Assembly (NCBI RefSeq): GCF_900116865.1
Contig: NZ_FPCD01000003.1
Location: 248,001-312,000, forward strand
DNA from: Butyrivibrio sp. M55
Lineage (GTDB): Bacteria; Bacillota; Clostridia; Lachnospirales; Lachnospiraceae
Direction of reading: 5' to 3'
DNA: 64,000 bases
Shown here piece after piece: positions 26,720 to 35,141 of this stretch. Numbering within the stretch: the stretch's first letter is position 1; every line of letters begins with the position of its first letter. A model generated the notes under the pieces. That model made no database searches and was not told the DNA's origin. It saw nothing but the letters and a program-made list of their open reading frames with translations. The translations under genes were made by a program, and so were the position numbers.

Positions 26720-27916
26720 ATGGATAAGCAGCTTTTAGAGAAGGCACTTTCCGATTTGAGAGAAGGAAAAGTAATTGTAGTTGCTGATGATGAGAAAAGA
26801 GAGAATGAAGGGGATCTTATATGTGCGTCTGAGAATGTGACCGGCGAATCCGTAAACTTCATGGCAAAGTATGGACGCGGCCTCATTTGCATGCCGATAA
26901 GCGAAGAAATTGCAAACAGGCTCTGCCTCAATCCTATGGTCAATAACAACACGGATAACCATGAGACGGCATTTACGGTTTCAATCGATCATAAGGACAC
27001 AACGACGGGAATATCTGCAGATGAGAGAGCAATGACTGCAAGGATGTGCGCGTCAGATGACTGTAATCCGTATGACTTGAGGAGGCCGGGACATCTTTTT
27101 CCCCTTGTTGCCAAGAGCGGCGGAGTTATAGAAAGACAGGGGCATACGGAGGCAACAGTTGACCTTCTTAAACTCGCAGGCCTAAAGGAGTGCGGCCTTT
27201 GCTGCGAGATTATGAAAGAAGACGGCTCAATGATGCGTGAGAAAGATCTTAAGAATTTTGCAAAAGAGCATGACCTTACGTACATAACGGTTGCCGATAT
27301 CGCTGAGTACAGGAAGATTTACGACAACCTTGTAGAGTGTGTTTCAATCGCAAACATGCCGACTAAATACGGAAAGTTCATGGCTCATTGCTACATCAAT
27401 AAAATAAACGGAGAACACCATGTAGCGCTTGTTATGGGAGATATCTCAGACGGAGAGGATGTTCTTTGCAGAGTGCATTCTGAGTGCCTCACAGGAGATG
27501 TGTTCGGTTCAATGCGCTGCGACTGTGGACAGCAGCTTGATAAGGCAATGAAGATGATCGCGGAAGAGGGGCGTGGAGTTCTTTTGTACATGCGTCAGGA
27601 AGGACGAGGAATCGGACTTGTGAACAAGCTCAAAGCTTATAAATTACAGGACGAGGGAGCAGATACTCTTGATGCAAACCTTGCGCTGGGATTCCCCGGA
27701 GACATGCGCGAATACTACACAGGAGCGCAGATACTTAGAGACCTTGGAATTAAGTCGCTGAATCTTTTGACCAATAATCCGGATAAGGTATATCAGCTTG
27801 AAGACTACGGAATGAAGATAACACAGCGCGTTTCGATAGAGATAGAGGCAAATCCGTTTGATATGTTCTACCTTCAGACCAAGAAAATCCGCATGGGACA
27901 TATCTTGAAGGTGTGA
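26720..27916 (+). CDS. ribBA: Bifunctional 3,4-dihydroxy-2-butanone-4-phosphate synthase/GTP cyclohydrolase II
   Basis: A 398-residue fusion supplying both riboflavin precursors. The N-terminal half (1-200) has [14 protein letters not shown] and [10 protein letters not shown] of the butanone-phosphate synthase. The C-terminal half has [18 protein letters not shown], whose Cys residues bind zinc, and [10 protein letters not shown] of GTP cyclohydrolase II. An AAGGAGG site lies just upstream. Confidence 0.97.
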   Translation: MDKQLLEKALSDLREGKVIVVADDEKRENEGDLICASENVTGESVNFMAKYGRGLICMPISEEIANRLCLNPMVNNNTDNHETAFTVSIDHKDTTTGISADERAMTARMCASDDCNPYDLRRPGHLFPLVAKSGGVIERQGHTEATVDLLKLAGLKECGLCCEIMKEDGSMMREKDLKNFAKEHDLTYITVADIAEYRKIYDNLVECVSIANMPTKYGKFMAHCYINKINGEHHVALVMGDISDGEDVLCRVHSECLTGDVFGSMRCDCGQQLDKAMKMIAEEGRGVLLYMRQEGRGIGLVNKLKAYKLQDEGADTLDANLALGFPGDMREYYTGAQILRDLGIKSLNLLTNNPDKVYQLEDYGMKITQRVSIEIEANPFDMFYLQTKKIRMGHILKV

Positions 27917-27963
27917 CAAGATAAGAAAATATAAATTCAAATAAATTTTAAGGAGAAAAATAT

Positions 27964-28428
27964 ATGAAAGTTTTTGAAGGAAATCTGGTATCAGAAAAGA
28001 TTAAAGTAGGCATTGTAGTAGCAAGATTTAATGAGTTCATCACATCAAAGCTCCTCGGTGGTGCGGTTGATGCGCTTAAGAGAGAAAATGTAAATGACGA
28101 TGATATCGATGTGGCTTGGGTTCCGGGGGCATTTGAGATTCCTCTCATCGCTGACAAGATGGCAAAGAGCGGCAAGTATGACGCTGTTATCTGTCTCGGC
28201 GCTGTTATCAGGGGATCGACTTCTCACTATGACTATGTTTGCGCCGAAGTATCAAAGGGCGTTGCTCAGGTCAGCCTAAACAGCGGTATTCCTGTTATGT
28301 TCGGTGTTCTCACTACAGACAATATCGAGCAGGCAATCGAAAGAGCAGGCACAAAAGCAGGAAACAAGGGCTTTGAATGCGCACAGGGCGCTATTGAGAT
28401 GGTTAATCTTATCAGAAATTTGGGGTGA
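27964..28428 (+). CDS. ribH: 6,7-dimethyl-8-ribityllumazine synthase
   Basis: A 154-residue enzyme that joins the two precursors to the lumazine. [32 protein letters not shown] and GVLTTDN are the family blocks, including the catalytic His. Last gene of the operon, with AAGGAG upstream and a terminator after it. Confidence 0.97.
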   Translation: MKVFEGNLVSEKIKVGIVVARFNEFITSKLLGGAVDALKRENVNDDDIDVAWVPGAFEIPLIADKMAKSGKYDAVICLGAVIRGSTSHYDYVCAEVSKGVAQVSLNSGIPVMFGVLTTDNIEQAIERAGTKAGNKGFECAQGAIEMVNLIRNLG

Positions 28429-28441
28429 ATATATATTTGGA

Positions 28442-28475
28442 AAAATCCGGGATGTAAAAGTCTCGGATTTTTTTG
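28442..28475 (+). terminator. Terminator after ribH
   Basis: AAAATCCGgGA (28442-28452) pairs with TCtCGGATTTT (28461-28471) with one mismatch, and the T-run continues to 28474. Confidence 0.75.
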
Positions 28476-28477
28476 TG

Positions 28478-28506
28478 TTGATACTATAACGGTACAACGG
28501 TATAAT
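28478..28506 (+). promoter_or_regulatory. Promoter with direct repeats for the XRE/nucleotidyltransferase pair
   Basis: TTGATA at 28478-28483 and TATAAT at 28501-28506 are 17 bases apart. Between them two copies of AACGGTA lie head to tail and run into the -10 box, a good place for an autoregulatory operator bound by the XRE protein. Confidence 0.75.
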
Positions 28507-28529
28507 AATGGTGACAGGAGATGATAATA

Positions 28530-29099
28530 ATGAGAATAAAAGAATTGTTAGAAGAGAAAAATAAATCTATATATAGATTATCTAAAGAGACTGGGATTCC
28601 TTATTCGACGTTAAATGATATCTGCAACAATAAGACACAGATAATAAAATGCAGTGTCGAGATTGTGTTTAAGATATCAAAATCATTAGATGTAACTATG
28701 GAAGATTTGGTTGAGGATGAAATGGAACCTCGTCCAAGTTTTGAGAATTTCAAAAGTAATACCTGCCACAGGGTAAAAGAGCTTGGCGCTATAGATTTTA
28801 TTCTTGAAATATTGGAACATGATCGAATTAGTTACTATTATAAAAAAGAATGGTACCCGGAATGCTTTTATTTGCTTGCAATGACAGATTATCTTTGTAA
28901 GCAAAATGATATTCCGTTATGTGATATTTATGATGAAATAAGAAAGAAAAAATTGAAAGAGATAGTTTATCCAAAAGGAATTCTTGCTTTGTATTCTGTC
29001 AGTAAAGATGAGAGCATTCTTGAAAATGCAAAAAAGAATTCAATAAAAGAATTCCTAAAATATAATATTGTGGAAAGTGAGATAGGTAATGTCTTCTGA
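28530..29099 (+). CDS. XRE-family HTH regulator, antitoxin-like
   Basis: A 189-residue protein. Residues 1-62 form a Cro/C1-type helix-turn-helix (IKELLEEKNKSIYRLSKETG, then STLNDICNNK). The remainder is helical and unrecognised. ACAGGAG at 28513-28519 fits ATG 28530 better than the ATG at 28521. The gene overlaps the nucleotidyltransferase gene by 11 bases, the typical layout of an antitoxin-toxin operon, and the repeats in its promoter suggest autorepression. Confidence 0.75.
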   Translation: MRIKELLEEKNKSIYRLSKETGIPYSTLNDICNNKTQIIKCSVEIVFKISKSLDVTMEDLVEDEMEPRPSFENFKSNTCHRVKELGAIDFILEILEHDRISYYYKKEWYPECFYLLAMTDYLCKQNDIPLCDIYDEIRKKKLKEIVYPKGILALYSVSKDESILENAKKNSIKEFLKYNIVESEIGNVF

Positions 29100-29853
29100 A
29101 AAAAAGGTTGAGTTTAACAAAAATAATATTGATGAATATCTTAAAGAATTAGCAAAAATATATAGAAAAATTGCCGGAAAAAATATGCCTGCAGAGCTGA
29201 TACTTATTGGAGGCGCATCTGTTTTGATAAACTATGGTTTTAGAAATATGACTACAGACATAGATGCAATTATATCAGCTGCTTCGGGGATGAAAGATGC
29301 ACTGAATATTGTAAGAGATAAATATAATCTTCCTGTTGGCTGGCTAAATAATGATTTTCAGAAGACTTCTTCATATACACCTAGACTTATGAGAGTTTCT
29401 AAATACTATAAAACTTATTCTAATGTACTTACTATAAGAACTATATCATCTGAATATCTTGTTGCCATGAAACTAAAGTCAGGAAGGGCTTATAAAAATG
29501 ATTTGTCAGATATTGTTGGTATACTTTATGAGCATGAAAGATTAGGTAATCCAATTACTTTAGATTCAGTAAAAAAGGCAACAGAAGAATTATATGACTC
29601 ATGGGAAAATATTTCGGAACAGTCACGTACATTTATTGCTGATATATTTGAAAACAATGATTTGCAAACTTTATATGACAAGGTTTGTAGAGATGAAAAA
29701 GAAACCAAAAAAGATTTAATTGTATTCCAACAGGAGTATCCAGGCGTAATGAATGAAGAAAATGTAAATGATATTGCCGGAAATTTATCAGTAGCTCGAG
29801 ATAAAGATTCTATACTTGCAAAGCTACGAGAAAAGAAATCTCAAGATAAATGA
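29089..29853 (+). CDS. Nucleotidyltransferase-fold protein (DUF6036/AbiEii-like), probable toxin partner
   Basis: A 254-residue protein with the nucleotidyltransferase core LILIGGASVLINYGFRNMTT followed by DIDAII, giving the GG..DxD metal-binding pattern. A later basic block (SSEYLVAMKLKSGRAYKND) is typical of the DUF6036/AbiEii group. Such proteins act as toxins in several toxin-antitoxin systems by modifying RNA or proteins. Pairing and overlap with an XRE gene support that role. The target cannot be read from sequence. Confidence 0.68.
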   Translation: MSSEKKVEFNKNNIDEYLKELAKIYRKIAGKNMPAELILIGGASVLINYGFRNMTTDIDAIISAASGMKDALNIVRDKYNLPVGWLNNDFQKTSSYTPRLMRVSKYYKTYSNVLTIRTISSEYLVAMKLKSGRAYKNDLSDIVGILYEHERLGNPITLDSVKKATEELYDSWENISEQSRTFIADIFENNDLQTLYDKVCRDEKETKKDLIVFQQEYPGVMNEENVNDIAGNLSVARDKDSILAKLREKKSQDK

Positions 29854-29880
29854 ACAAAATAATGATCGGAACGAGCAGGC

Positions 29881-30588
29881 ATGAATTCAAGAATAGATAA
29901 AATACGAGAAAGTGAAAAGATATCTCACACAAAAATCTATACTGATGAAGATTTATACAACACAGATAGTTGGCTTAAAAAGCCAATTAAAATGGTAAAA
30001 GATATCGTGCCACTCCTTTCTGATCATGGTTGCATACGTGTACTTGATCTTGGATGCGGAATCGGAAGAAATAGCATATATCTAGCGGAGCAGTTCAAAG
30101 ATAAAGGATGTTTGGTTGATTGTATAGATATTCTTGATATAGCTATTGAAAAGCTAAAACACAATGCATGTATTCATGATGTTGAGGAAAATATCAACGG
30201 GATGGTCTGCACGATTGAACAGTTTAGTGTCCTTGAAAATACTTATGATCTTATTCTAGCTGTATCTGCATTGGAACATGTAGAAAGCCAAAAAGCTTTT
30301 TTGGATAAATTACAGGAAATAAAAGCGGGAATAAAGAGCCAGGGAATTGTTTGTCTGGTAATAAATTCAGAAGTTACGGAATGCAACATGAATACAGAGG
30401 AAGTCATGGATCCACAGTTTGAAGTAAATCTTCCTACCAAGCTTATACAAGCGTATATCGATGATGCCTTTGCAGGATGGAATACTATAAAGAAAACAAT
30501 AAGTCCCCAGGAATATGACATTCCAAGAGACTCTGCAATAAGCCACTTATCCACAAACGTAATTACCTTTGTAGGGCAGGCACCTTGA
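29881..30588 (+). CDS. Class I SAM-dependent methyltransferase
   Basis: A 235-residue methyltransferase. VLDLGCGIGRNSIYLAEQF is the SAM-binding motif I, and LILAVSALEHVES is motif III-IV. Substrate unknown. It follows the toxin-like gene by 27 bases with only a weak ribosome site, and runs convergent to the ASCH-GNAT gene, so it may be the third gene of that operon or separate. Confidence 0.78.
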   Translation: MNSRIDKIRESEKISHTKIYTDEDLYNTDSWLKKPIKMVKDIVPLLSDHGCIRVLDLGCGIGRNSIYLAEQFKDKGCLVDCIDILDIAIEKLKHNACIHDVEENINGMVCTIEQFSVLENTYDLILAVSALEHVESQKAFLDKLQEIKAGIKSQGIVCLVINSEVTECNMNTEEVMDPQFEVNLPTKLIQAYIDDAFAGWNTIKKTISPQEYDIPRDSAISHLSTNVITFVGQAP

Positions 30589-30606
30589 AAGTAACGTTTT
30601 CTTAAG

Positions 30607-31611
30607 TCAAATCTGAATCTTATATTTCTCCAGATAAACTTTATCTTCATCCAAGAAAACGGTTTCTATATATTTGCCTCCGTTAGAAAGAATAGTTTTT
30701 TTACTGGCTTCGTTTTCAGGAAGGCAACTGATAACAATTTCTTCAAAACCAAAACTCGAAAGAAAATCCACTGCTTTAGCAAGCATCCTTTTTGCATAGC
30801 CTTTTCCTCTTTCTGATGGGCGAACAGAATAACCAACATGTCCTGTATAATTCTTCATTCTCTCAGTGAGAACGTTGTGAACCTGCATGCAGCCAACCAT
30901 TTTCATGTCAGACTTTCTTATGGCCAGAAGGACATTTCCCCAAGCGCCATGTTCATCTGCGTCCCTTCTGGGATTAGCCCACTCGATGCAATGATCGACA
31001 TATTCTTTTGTATTTGGCATTCTTTTCATAGAAAAGCATCCGTCAAAAGACGAATCAGCATCAAGCATTTCCTGTCTATATGCCGCTATTTCTTTCTCAA
31101 AATTCATGGAAGGTTCAACAAAAAGAAGTTCTTCGTCCGGCAGATTTTCGCCCGGAATATATTCAACGCTGAACTTCTCGCAGATTATTTTTGACTCTTG
31201 ATTAAAGGGCATATCTGTTTCATCAAGACATTTTTTGAAAAAACTTGTGTGAACATCGCGCCAGTATTTTAGCGACCTGTTACCTTCGCCTTCTGCATAA
31301 GCATGGAAGGGCGGTACATCGCCAAAAGGTCTGATATAGACGTCATAGTCTTTAATCACACATACAGCCTCATCTTTGCTGTTCAGGATAACACTGTAAT
31401 CTCCGATCTTTGGAATTTCATCCGTAATATCCTCCATGACATATTCATCATATGAACTTGCAGTTCCAAACTTCTTTCCCTTTAAAACCAATTCTGCAAG
31501 CTTGTCAGTATCACTTTCTTCTATACCTCCAAAGCCCCATGCTTCATAAGGTGTGTTTATATCAACATTCTTTTTTGAGCAAAACTCTGCCCATAATTCT
31601 TTTTCTGTCAT
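30607..31611 (-). CDS. ASCH domain fused to a GNAT N-acetyltransferase
   Basis: A 334-residue two-domain protein. Residues 1-155 look like an ASCH domain (YEAWGFGG, LVLKGKKFGTAS, GDYSVILNS, then EGEGNRSLKYWRDVH), a fold related to RNA binding and acetylcytidine amidohydrolases. Residues 170-334 are a GNAT domain with the acetyl-CoA loop RPSERGKGYAKRML. GAGGATA lies upstream of the ATG. Joining these domains suggests action on a modified nucleoside or RNA, but the GNAT half resembles small-molecule and ribosomal-protein acetylases, so the substrate is open. Confidence 0.75.
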   Translation of the reverse strand: MTEKELWAEFCSKKNVDINTPYEAWGFGGIEESDTDKLAELVLKGKKFGTASSYDEYVMEDITDEIPKIGDYSVILNSKDEAVCVIKDYDVYIRPFGDVPPFHAYAEGEGNRSLKYWRDVHTSFFKKCLDETDMPFNQESKIICEKFSVEYIPGENLPDEELLFVEPSMNFEKEIAAYRQEMLDADSSFDGCFSMKRMPNTKEYVDHCIEWANPRRDADEHGAWGNVLLAIRKSDMKMVGCMQVHNVLTERMKNYTGHVGYSVRPSERGKGYAKRMLAKAVDFLSSFGFEEIVISCLPENEASKKTILSNGGKYIETVFLDEDKVYLEKYKIQI

Positions 31612-31655
31612 TATGCTATCCTCGTGTTGTTAGTATGTAGAAATGTCAAAAAAAT

Positions 31656-32183
31656 TTATTTACACTTATAGTATCCTCGATAAAAATATGAATTTCGCGG
31701 CATCATCATAATAAGTGCTGAATTTATAATATCAGAGCCGGCAATTATTGAATTGATCCATGCAATATACTTAAGATACATGCCAACGTGTTCAGAAACC
31801 AGATAAGAGCTCAAGCCCACAAGGCAAGTAAGCACAAGAAACGGTAAAGTCATGAAAATCCAGAACTCTCGCTTGGATAAAGTAAAATCCGGTGTTAACC
31901 ACAAATATATACCGGAGTGATTTAGGTAAATATCGCCTTTTCTAAAAACGGTCACTATATGTAGCAACTCATGTACCACATATGTTATTGCAAAAACAAT
32001 TAATCTGATTATGAAGTGTCCTGCACGTAGACTTCCCAGTGATAAAGCCGCTATGAATAGTAAAAACATCAATCCATATGCAAACCACATATAATTTTTG
32101 CGGAACCATTCACGCCGGATAAAAGGTTTATACTCATTTTCATCGATATCCATTTGGGGTAATTCTTTGCCAATATAAAGCAT
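31656..32183 (-). CDS. DUF3267 putative membrane zinc metalloprotease
   Basis: A 175-residue membrane protein with about four hydrophobic segments. HELLH, in a helix flanked by membrane segments, fits the HExxH zinc motif of the DUF3267 family, which resembles intramembrane proteases. It lies 26 bases downstream of the ATPase gene on the same strand and may be co-transcribed with it. Target unknown. Confidence 0.7.
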   Translation of the reverse strand: MLYIGKELPQMDIDENEYKPFIRREWFRKNYMWFAYGLMFLLFIAALSLGSLRAGHFIIRLIVFAITYVVHELLHIVTVFRKGDIYLNHSGIYLWLTPDFTLSKREFWIFMTLPFLVLTCLVGLSSYLVSEHVGMYLKYIAWINSIIAGSDIINSALIMMMPRNSYFYRGYYKCK

Positions 32184-32209
32184 GTTTATTTGCTCCTACA
32201 TAAATATGT

Positions 32210-33253
32210 TTATCTCAATTCATTTTTTACGAATACATCAAATCTGGGCAAAGTAAGTTTTATCATTCCTCTGCCTGAAACATCGATAAGTCCTTTATCT
32301 CTAAGCCTTTCCCTGTACTGTGAGAACTCGTTTTTCTTTTGCTTGGTTAGTTCAAGCAGTTCGGAAACAGGCATGACATCTTTTTTCACTATAAATGACA
32401 TAAACCATTTGTCCTTTTCGGACAGCTCTGACCACATCTTCTTATAAACATAGTGACTAAGTGCTTCATCAAATTTGATAAGTACAGATTCGGTTAATTC
32501 ATGATTTTTTTCTTCCCAGATGTATTTACCCAAGGCCTGATAAGCAAAGGGATAGCCCTTTGTAATAAGCGCCATATCCATCGCTTTTTCTCTATTGATT
32601 CCGAATACCTTTGAATACTTCGCAGCAATTAAAGTAAGGTTGAGCGGTTCCATCTCATATTGCGGTGTTCTGTATAAAAATGTGAGATTCTTTGCGTTTT
32701 TCAAATTGCTGATGTTTTCATAGAGGCCTGCCATCAGTAGGAATATAGGCAGTTCTTCTCTTATAAGAATCTGGAAGCTGCTCGCAAATTCTTTCATATA
32801 GGCGGTGTTTGACACCTCATCGACAGTTACAAGAACTTTTTTCTTTTTCTTTCGAACTTCTTTCAGCATTATCTCAAGTGCAGATTCAATATCAGCGACA
32901 GGAGATTTGGTCTTGAGATTGAGCCCTATTCCGAACTTTGAAAGATTAAGATTTGCATCAACGAATTTTGTCACGAATTCTCTGCTGTCATAGAGCTTAC
33001 CGACTAAGCTCTCGAGCATATTTCTCTCAGCGTTCAGCCTTATTACAATCCATTCATCTGACGCAGAAATCTTTTTCTCGATTGCAGTCATGGTTACAGT
33101 TTTGCCACTTCCTCTGGTTCCAGTGAGCATGAAGCAATTATTCTGCGAATCTTCTTCGGTCATTTCCTGAACAATTTCGTCGATTATCAGCTCTCTGCTT
33201 ATATACTGACTTGGTACTTTTCCGAAATTCATGACAAAAGGATTTCGTTCCAT
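32210..33253 (-). CDS. Archaeal-type AAA ATPase (PF01637-like)
   Basis: A 347-residue ATPase. Walker A is LTGTRGSGKTVT, Walker B is VLVTVDEV, and the C-terminal third looks like a winged helix (SELLELTKQKKNEFSQYRER...LIDVSGRGMIKLTLP). This fits the ATPase family common in mobile or accessory regions of Firmicutes and archaea, whose function is poorly known. AAAGGAG lies six bases before the start. The upstream region holds a striking repeat array, probably its control region. Confidence 0.8.
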   Translation of the reverse strand: MERNPFVMNFGKVPSQYISRELIIDEIVQEMTEEDSQNNCFMLTGTRGSGKTVTMTAIEKKISASDEWIVIRLNAERNMLESLVGKLYDSREFVTKFVDANLNLSKFGIGLNLKTKSPVADIESALEIMLKEVRKKKKKVLVTVDEVSNTAYMKEFASSFQILIREELPIFLLMAGLYENISNLKNAKNLTFLYRTPQYEMEPLNLTLIAAKYSKVFGINREKAMDMALITKGYPFAYQALGKYIWEEKNHELTESVLIKFDEALSHYVYKKMWSELSEKDKWFMSFIVKKDVMPVSELLELTKQKKNEFSQYRERLRDKGLIDVSGRGMIKLTLPRFDVFVKNELR

Positions 33254-33267
33254 GTGTGGCTCCTTTC

Positions 33268-33354
33268 TATATACATTTATATACTTTGTGAATGTTTATA
33301 TACTTCTATATACTTTCGATATAATTATATACTTTTATATACTTTGCATCAAAT
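33268..33354. repeat. Three 29-bp tandem units, each with paired TATATACTT repeats
   Basis: TATATACTT (first copy TATATACAT) begins at 33268, 33278, 33297, 33307, 33326 and 33336. Spacing alternates 10, 19, 10, 19, 10, giving three units of exactly 29 bp. Paired sites about one helical turn apart are typical of cooperative protein binding or replication iterons. The array lies directly upstream of the minus-strand ATPase start and overlaps its likely promoter. Confidence 0.85.
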
Positions 33355-33411
33355 TATAATATCGATATATAACATGTATAGTGATATGATGATATAAAAA
33401 TTACTGGAGAT

Positions 33412-33588
33412 GTGGGCATAGAAAGTGCTATAAACTATATGACAATGGATACAAACAATCTGATTACGCCAATGAATGAAGAAGAGCTACTTAGAAAATT
33501 GGAAAATTCAAAGAATCATGCAGATCAAGGATATATTAAAGATGCAGATGAAATGATTCAGGAGATGCGGAGTAAGTATAATATTTGA
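33412..33588 (+). CDS. Short antitoxin-like peptide, no toxin partner
   Basis: A frame of 58 codons from GTG 33412, or 49 from ATG 33439, encodes an acidic, helical product ending DADEMIQEMRSKYNI. That tail resembles small antitoxins of RelE/ParE systems in Lachnospiraceae. GGAG at 33406-33409 is very close to the GTG and far from the ATG, so the start is uncertain. No RelE-like toxin gene follows, so it is an orphan or a remnant. Confidence 0.45.
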   Translation: MGIESAINYMTMDTNNLITPMNEEELLRKLENSKNHADQGYIKDADEMIQEMRSKYNI

Positions 33589-33633
33589 TAATATTGAAAA
33601 AGTAGTAGCCTACTTTTTATTTAAGGTTATCAT

Positions 33634-33893
33634 ATGAAATATAAAAAAAGGTAACTTTAGTATGCCTTCACTGGCTATTTAATGGTTTCGACAAGTACTT
33701 ATCTAAGGCAGATGGCATATTAAAGTTACTTGTAAAAGCAATTTCATATGTATTTTGCGTAATTTTTATGATAATTGGACTTTACCAAAATGAAAAAAGA
33801 CATATTAAGAACTTTATGAAAAAGCATTTAATATGCATTAGTCTCGGCAAGCAAGAGAAAAACAGTACCCCCCAGGGATATAAGGCATATTAA
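33634..33893 (+). pseudogene. Frameshifted small membrane-protein ORF
   Basis: ATG 33634 follows AAGG and opens MKYKK, then meets TAA after an A7 tract. Shifting frame within the A7 tract opens about 80 codons to TAA 33891-33893. The product would have one hydrophobic segment (LLVKAISYVFCVIFMIIGLY) and a basic tail. This looks like a broken gene, or one that depends on slippage at the A tract. Not recognised. Confidence 0.3.
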
Positions 33894-34010
33894 AAAGAAT
33901 GATTTGATAATATTCATACTGTATTCATAACTGCTCCTTTTCAAATATTTACTCGGTATAACTACGTATTGCTACAATTTGTCCGGCGCAGTATGTGACA
34001 GCATCTTATA

Positions 34011-34078
34011 TCAATTAACCTCGGTACAACCTGCTGTCAGCATTAAAACTGCACCGAGTAATTGTCTCGTGTTCTCAT
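34011..34078 (-). pseudogene. Remnant of a lipoprotein gene start
   Basis: On the minus strand GGAGG at 34084-34088 precedes an ATG at 34078. In frame, MRTRDNYSVQF stops early. One frame over, the same stretch reads RQLLGAVLMLTAGCTEVN and then stops, which is a lipoprotein signal peptide with lipobox LTAGC. A single-base indel after the start would join them. Promoter and ribosome site survive while the body is lost. Confidence 0.35.
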
Positions 34079-34107
34079 GATTACCTCCAAAAGAAGTCGT
34101 TCAATAG

Positions 34108-34116
34108 AGTATACCA
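34108..34116 (-). promoter_or_regulatory. Extended -10 promoter on the minus strand
   Basis: Read on the minus strand this is TGGTATACT, identical to the elements before murG and the histidine kinase. It is positioned to drive the decayed lipoprotein gene. Confidence 0.45.
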
Positions 34117-34244
34117 CACCCCGCGATAATGAATCCTTATTGCCAGACATAAAATCAATTGAATTTTCAACAGGCGCCTCTGATGATACTATGATTCCAT
34201 CCCAAGGGGACAGAGAATTACAGAAGTATAGGAGAAAAGATATT

Positions 34245-35117
34245 ATGAAAAAGTTAGCAGCAGCACTATTAACAGTCAGTGTTTTTGGAACAATACTTAC
34301 AGGATGCGGAAATGCGGAGGCGGCAGCATCTGAGGCAAATACAGCAGGAGAAGCATCTGCGGAGGCAGGAAGCGAAGCAGGACAGGCCAAAGAAGAATCG
34401 GGAGCAAAGACAACCTACGAGACAGCAAAAGAAAACGGATATATCACTTTCGCAACAGAAGGAACTTATGCACCGTATTCATTCCACGATGACAGCGATA
34501 AGCTCACAGGCTTTGATATAGAGGTTGCACAGGCAATTGCAGACAAGCTCGGACTTGAAGCTAAGTTCACAGAGACACAGTGGGACGGAATCATCGCAGG
34601 ACTTGATGCAGGAAAGTATGATGCCATCGCAAACCAGGTTTCAATCACAGATGAGAGAAAAGAAAAATATCTTTTCTCAGATCCATATACATACGTATAC
34701 GGCGTAGTAATCGTAAACGGTGACAATACAGATATAAACAGCTTTGAAGAGCTCAAGGGAAAAGACGTTGCGCTCACAGTTACAAGTAACTGGGCAGAAC
34801 TTGCAGAGAGCTACGGTGGCAAGATCGTTTCAACAAACGGATTCTCGGAGTCAATCCAGCTTGTTATTCAGGGACGTGCGGATGCGACAGTAAATGACAA
34901 CGTTACTTTCCTTGATTACAAGGCAAACCAGCCTGATGCAAATGCAAAGGTTGTAGCAACTTCCGATGAAGCAACAGAGTCTGCAATCCTTATCAGAAAA
35001 GATGACAGCGACCTTCAGGAAGCAGTTAACACAGCACTTAAAGAGCTTCGCGATGACGGAACACTTAAGAGCATTTCAGAAAAGTACTTCGGAGAGGATA
35101 TAACAGTTGCACACTGA
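34245..35117 (+). CDS. Amino-acid ABC transporter substrate-binding lipoprotein
   Basis: A 290-residue lipoprotein. The signal peptide ends in the lipobox LTGC (Cys21), followed by an Ala/Glu-rich linker to about residue 55, then a family-3 solute-binding domain (FATEGTYAPYSFHD, LTGFDIEVAQAIADKLG, WDGIIAGLDAGKYDAI, DERKEKYLFSDPY). The pattern is closest to polar amino-acid or cystine binders. AGGAG at 34230-34234 selects ATG 34245; a frame from 34062 would add 61 residues before the signal peptide and is rejected. First gene of the import operon. Confidence 0.9.
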   Translation: MKKLAAALLTVSVFGTILTGCGNAEAAASEANTAGEASAEAGSEAGQAKEESGAKTTYETAKENGYITFATEGTYAPYSFHDDSDKLTGFDIEVAQAIADKLGLEAKFTETQWDGIIAGLDAGKYDAIANQVSITDERKEKYLFSDPYTYVYGVVIVNGDNTDINSFEELKGKDVALTVTSNWAELAESYGGKIVSTNGFSESIQLVIQGRADATVNDNVTFLDYKANQPDANAKVVATSDEATESAILIRKDDSDLQEAVNTALKELRDDGTLKSISEKYFGEDITVAH

Positions 35118-35141
35118 TAGTGCAAAAAGACGGTGAATACT

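Larger units (their letters stand above)
33254..34244. other. Long intergenic region with repeats and gene remnants
   Basis: Nearly 1 kb separates the divergent ATPase and amino-acid transporter genes. It contains the 29-bp repeat array, an antitoxin-like ORF, a frameshifted small ORF and a decayed lipoprotein gene start on the minus strand. Several complementary segments (for example CTCGGT/ACCGAG and GACAGCA/TGCTGTC between 33950 and 34060) are partly explained by the lipoprotein remnant. The region looks like a graveyard of mobile or accessory genes. Confidence 0.55.

Noticed and set aside
33268..33354. CRISPR-like array
   Set aside because: Repeats are 9 bp in 29-bp units with no distinct spacers and no cas genes nearby; iteron or operator array fits better.
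34062..34244. 61-residue N-terminal extension of the amino-acid binding protein
   Set aside because: The extension precedes a complete lipoprotein signal peptide, and ATG 34245 has AGGAG at the right distance.
33950..34244. T-box or amino-acid riboswitch leader for the importer operon
   Set aside because: Complementary segments exist, but no T-box consensus, specifier stem or terminator was found; part of the pairing is explained by the decayed minus-strand gene.
34043..34390. 115-codon minus-strand frame across the start of the binding-protein gene
   Set aside because: It is antisense to the Ala/Glu-rich linker and signal peptide; its last 11 codons coincide with the decayed lipoprotein start, which is the better explanation.
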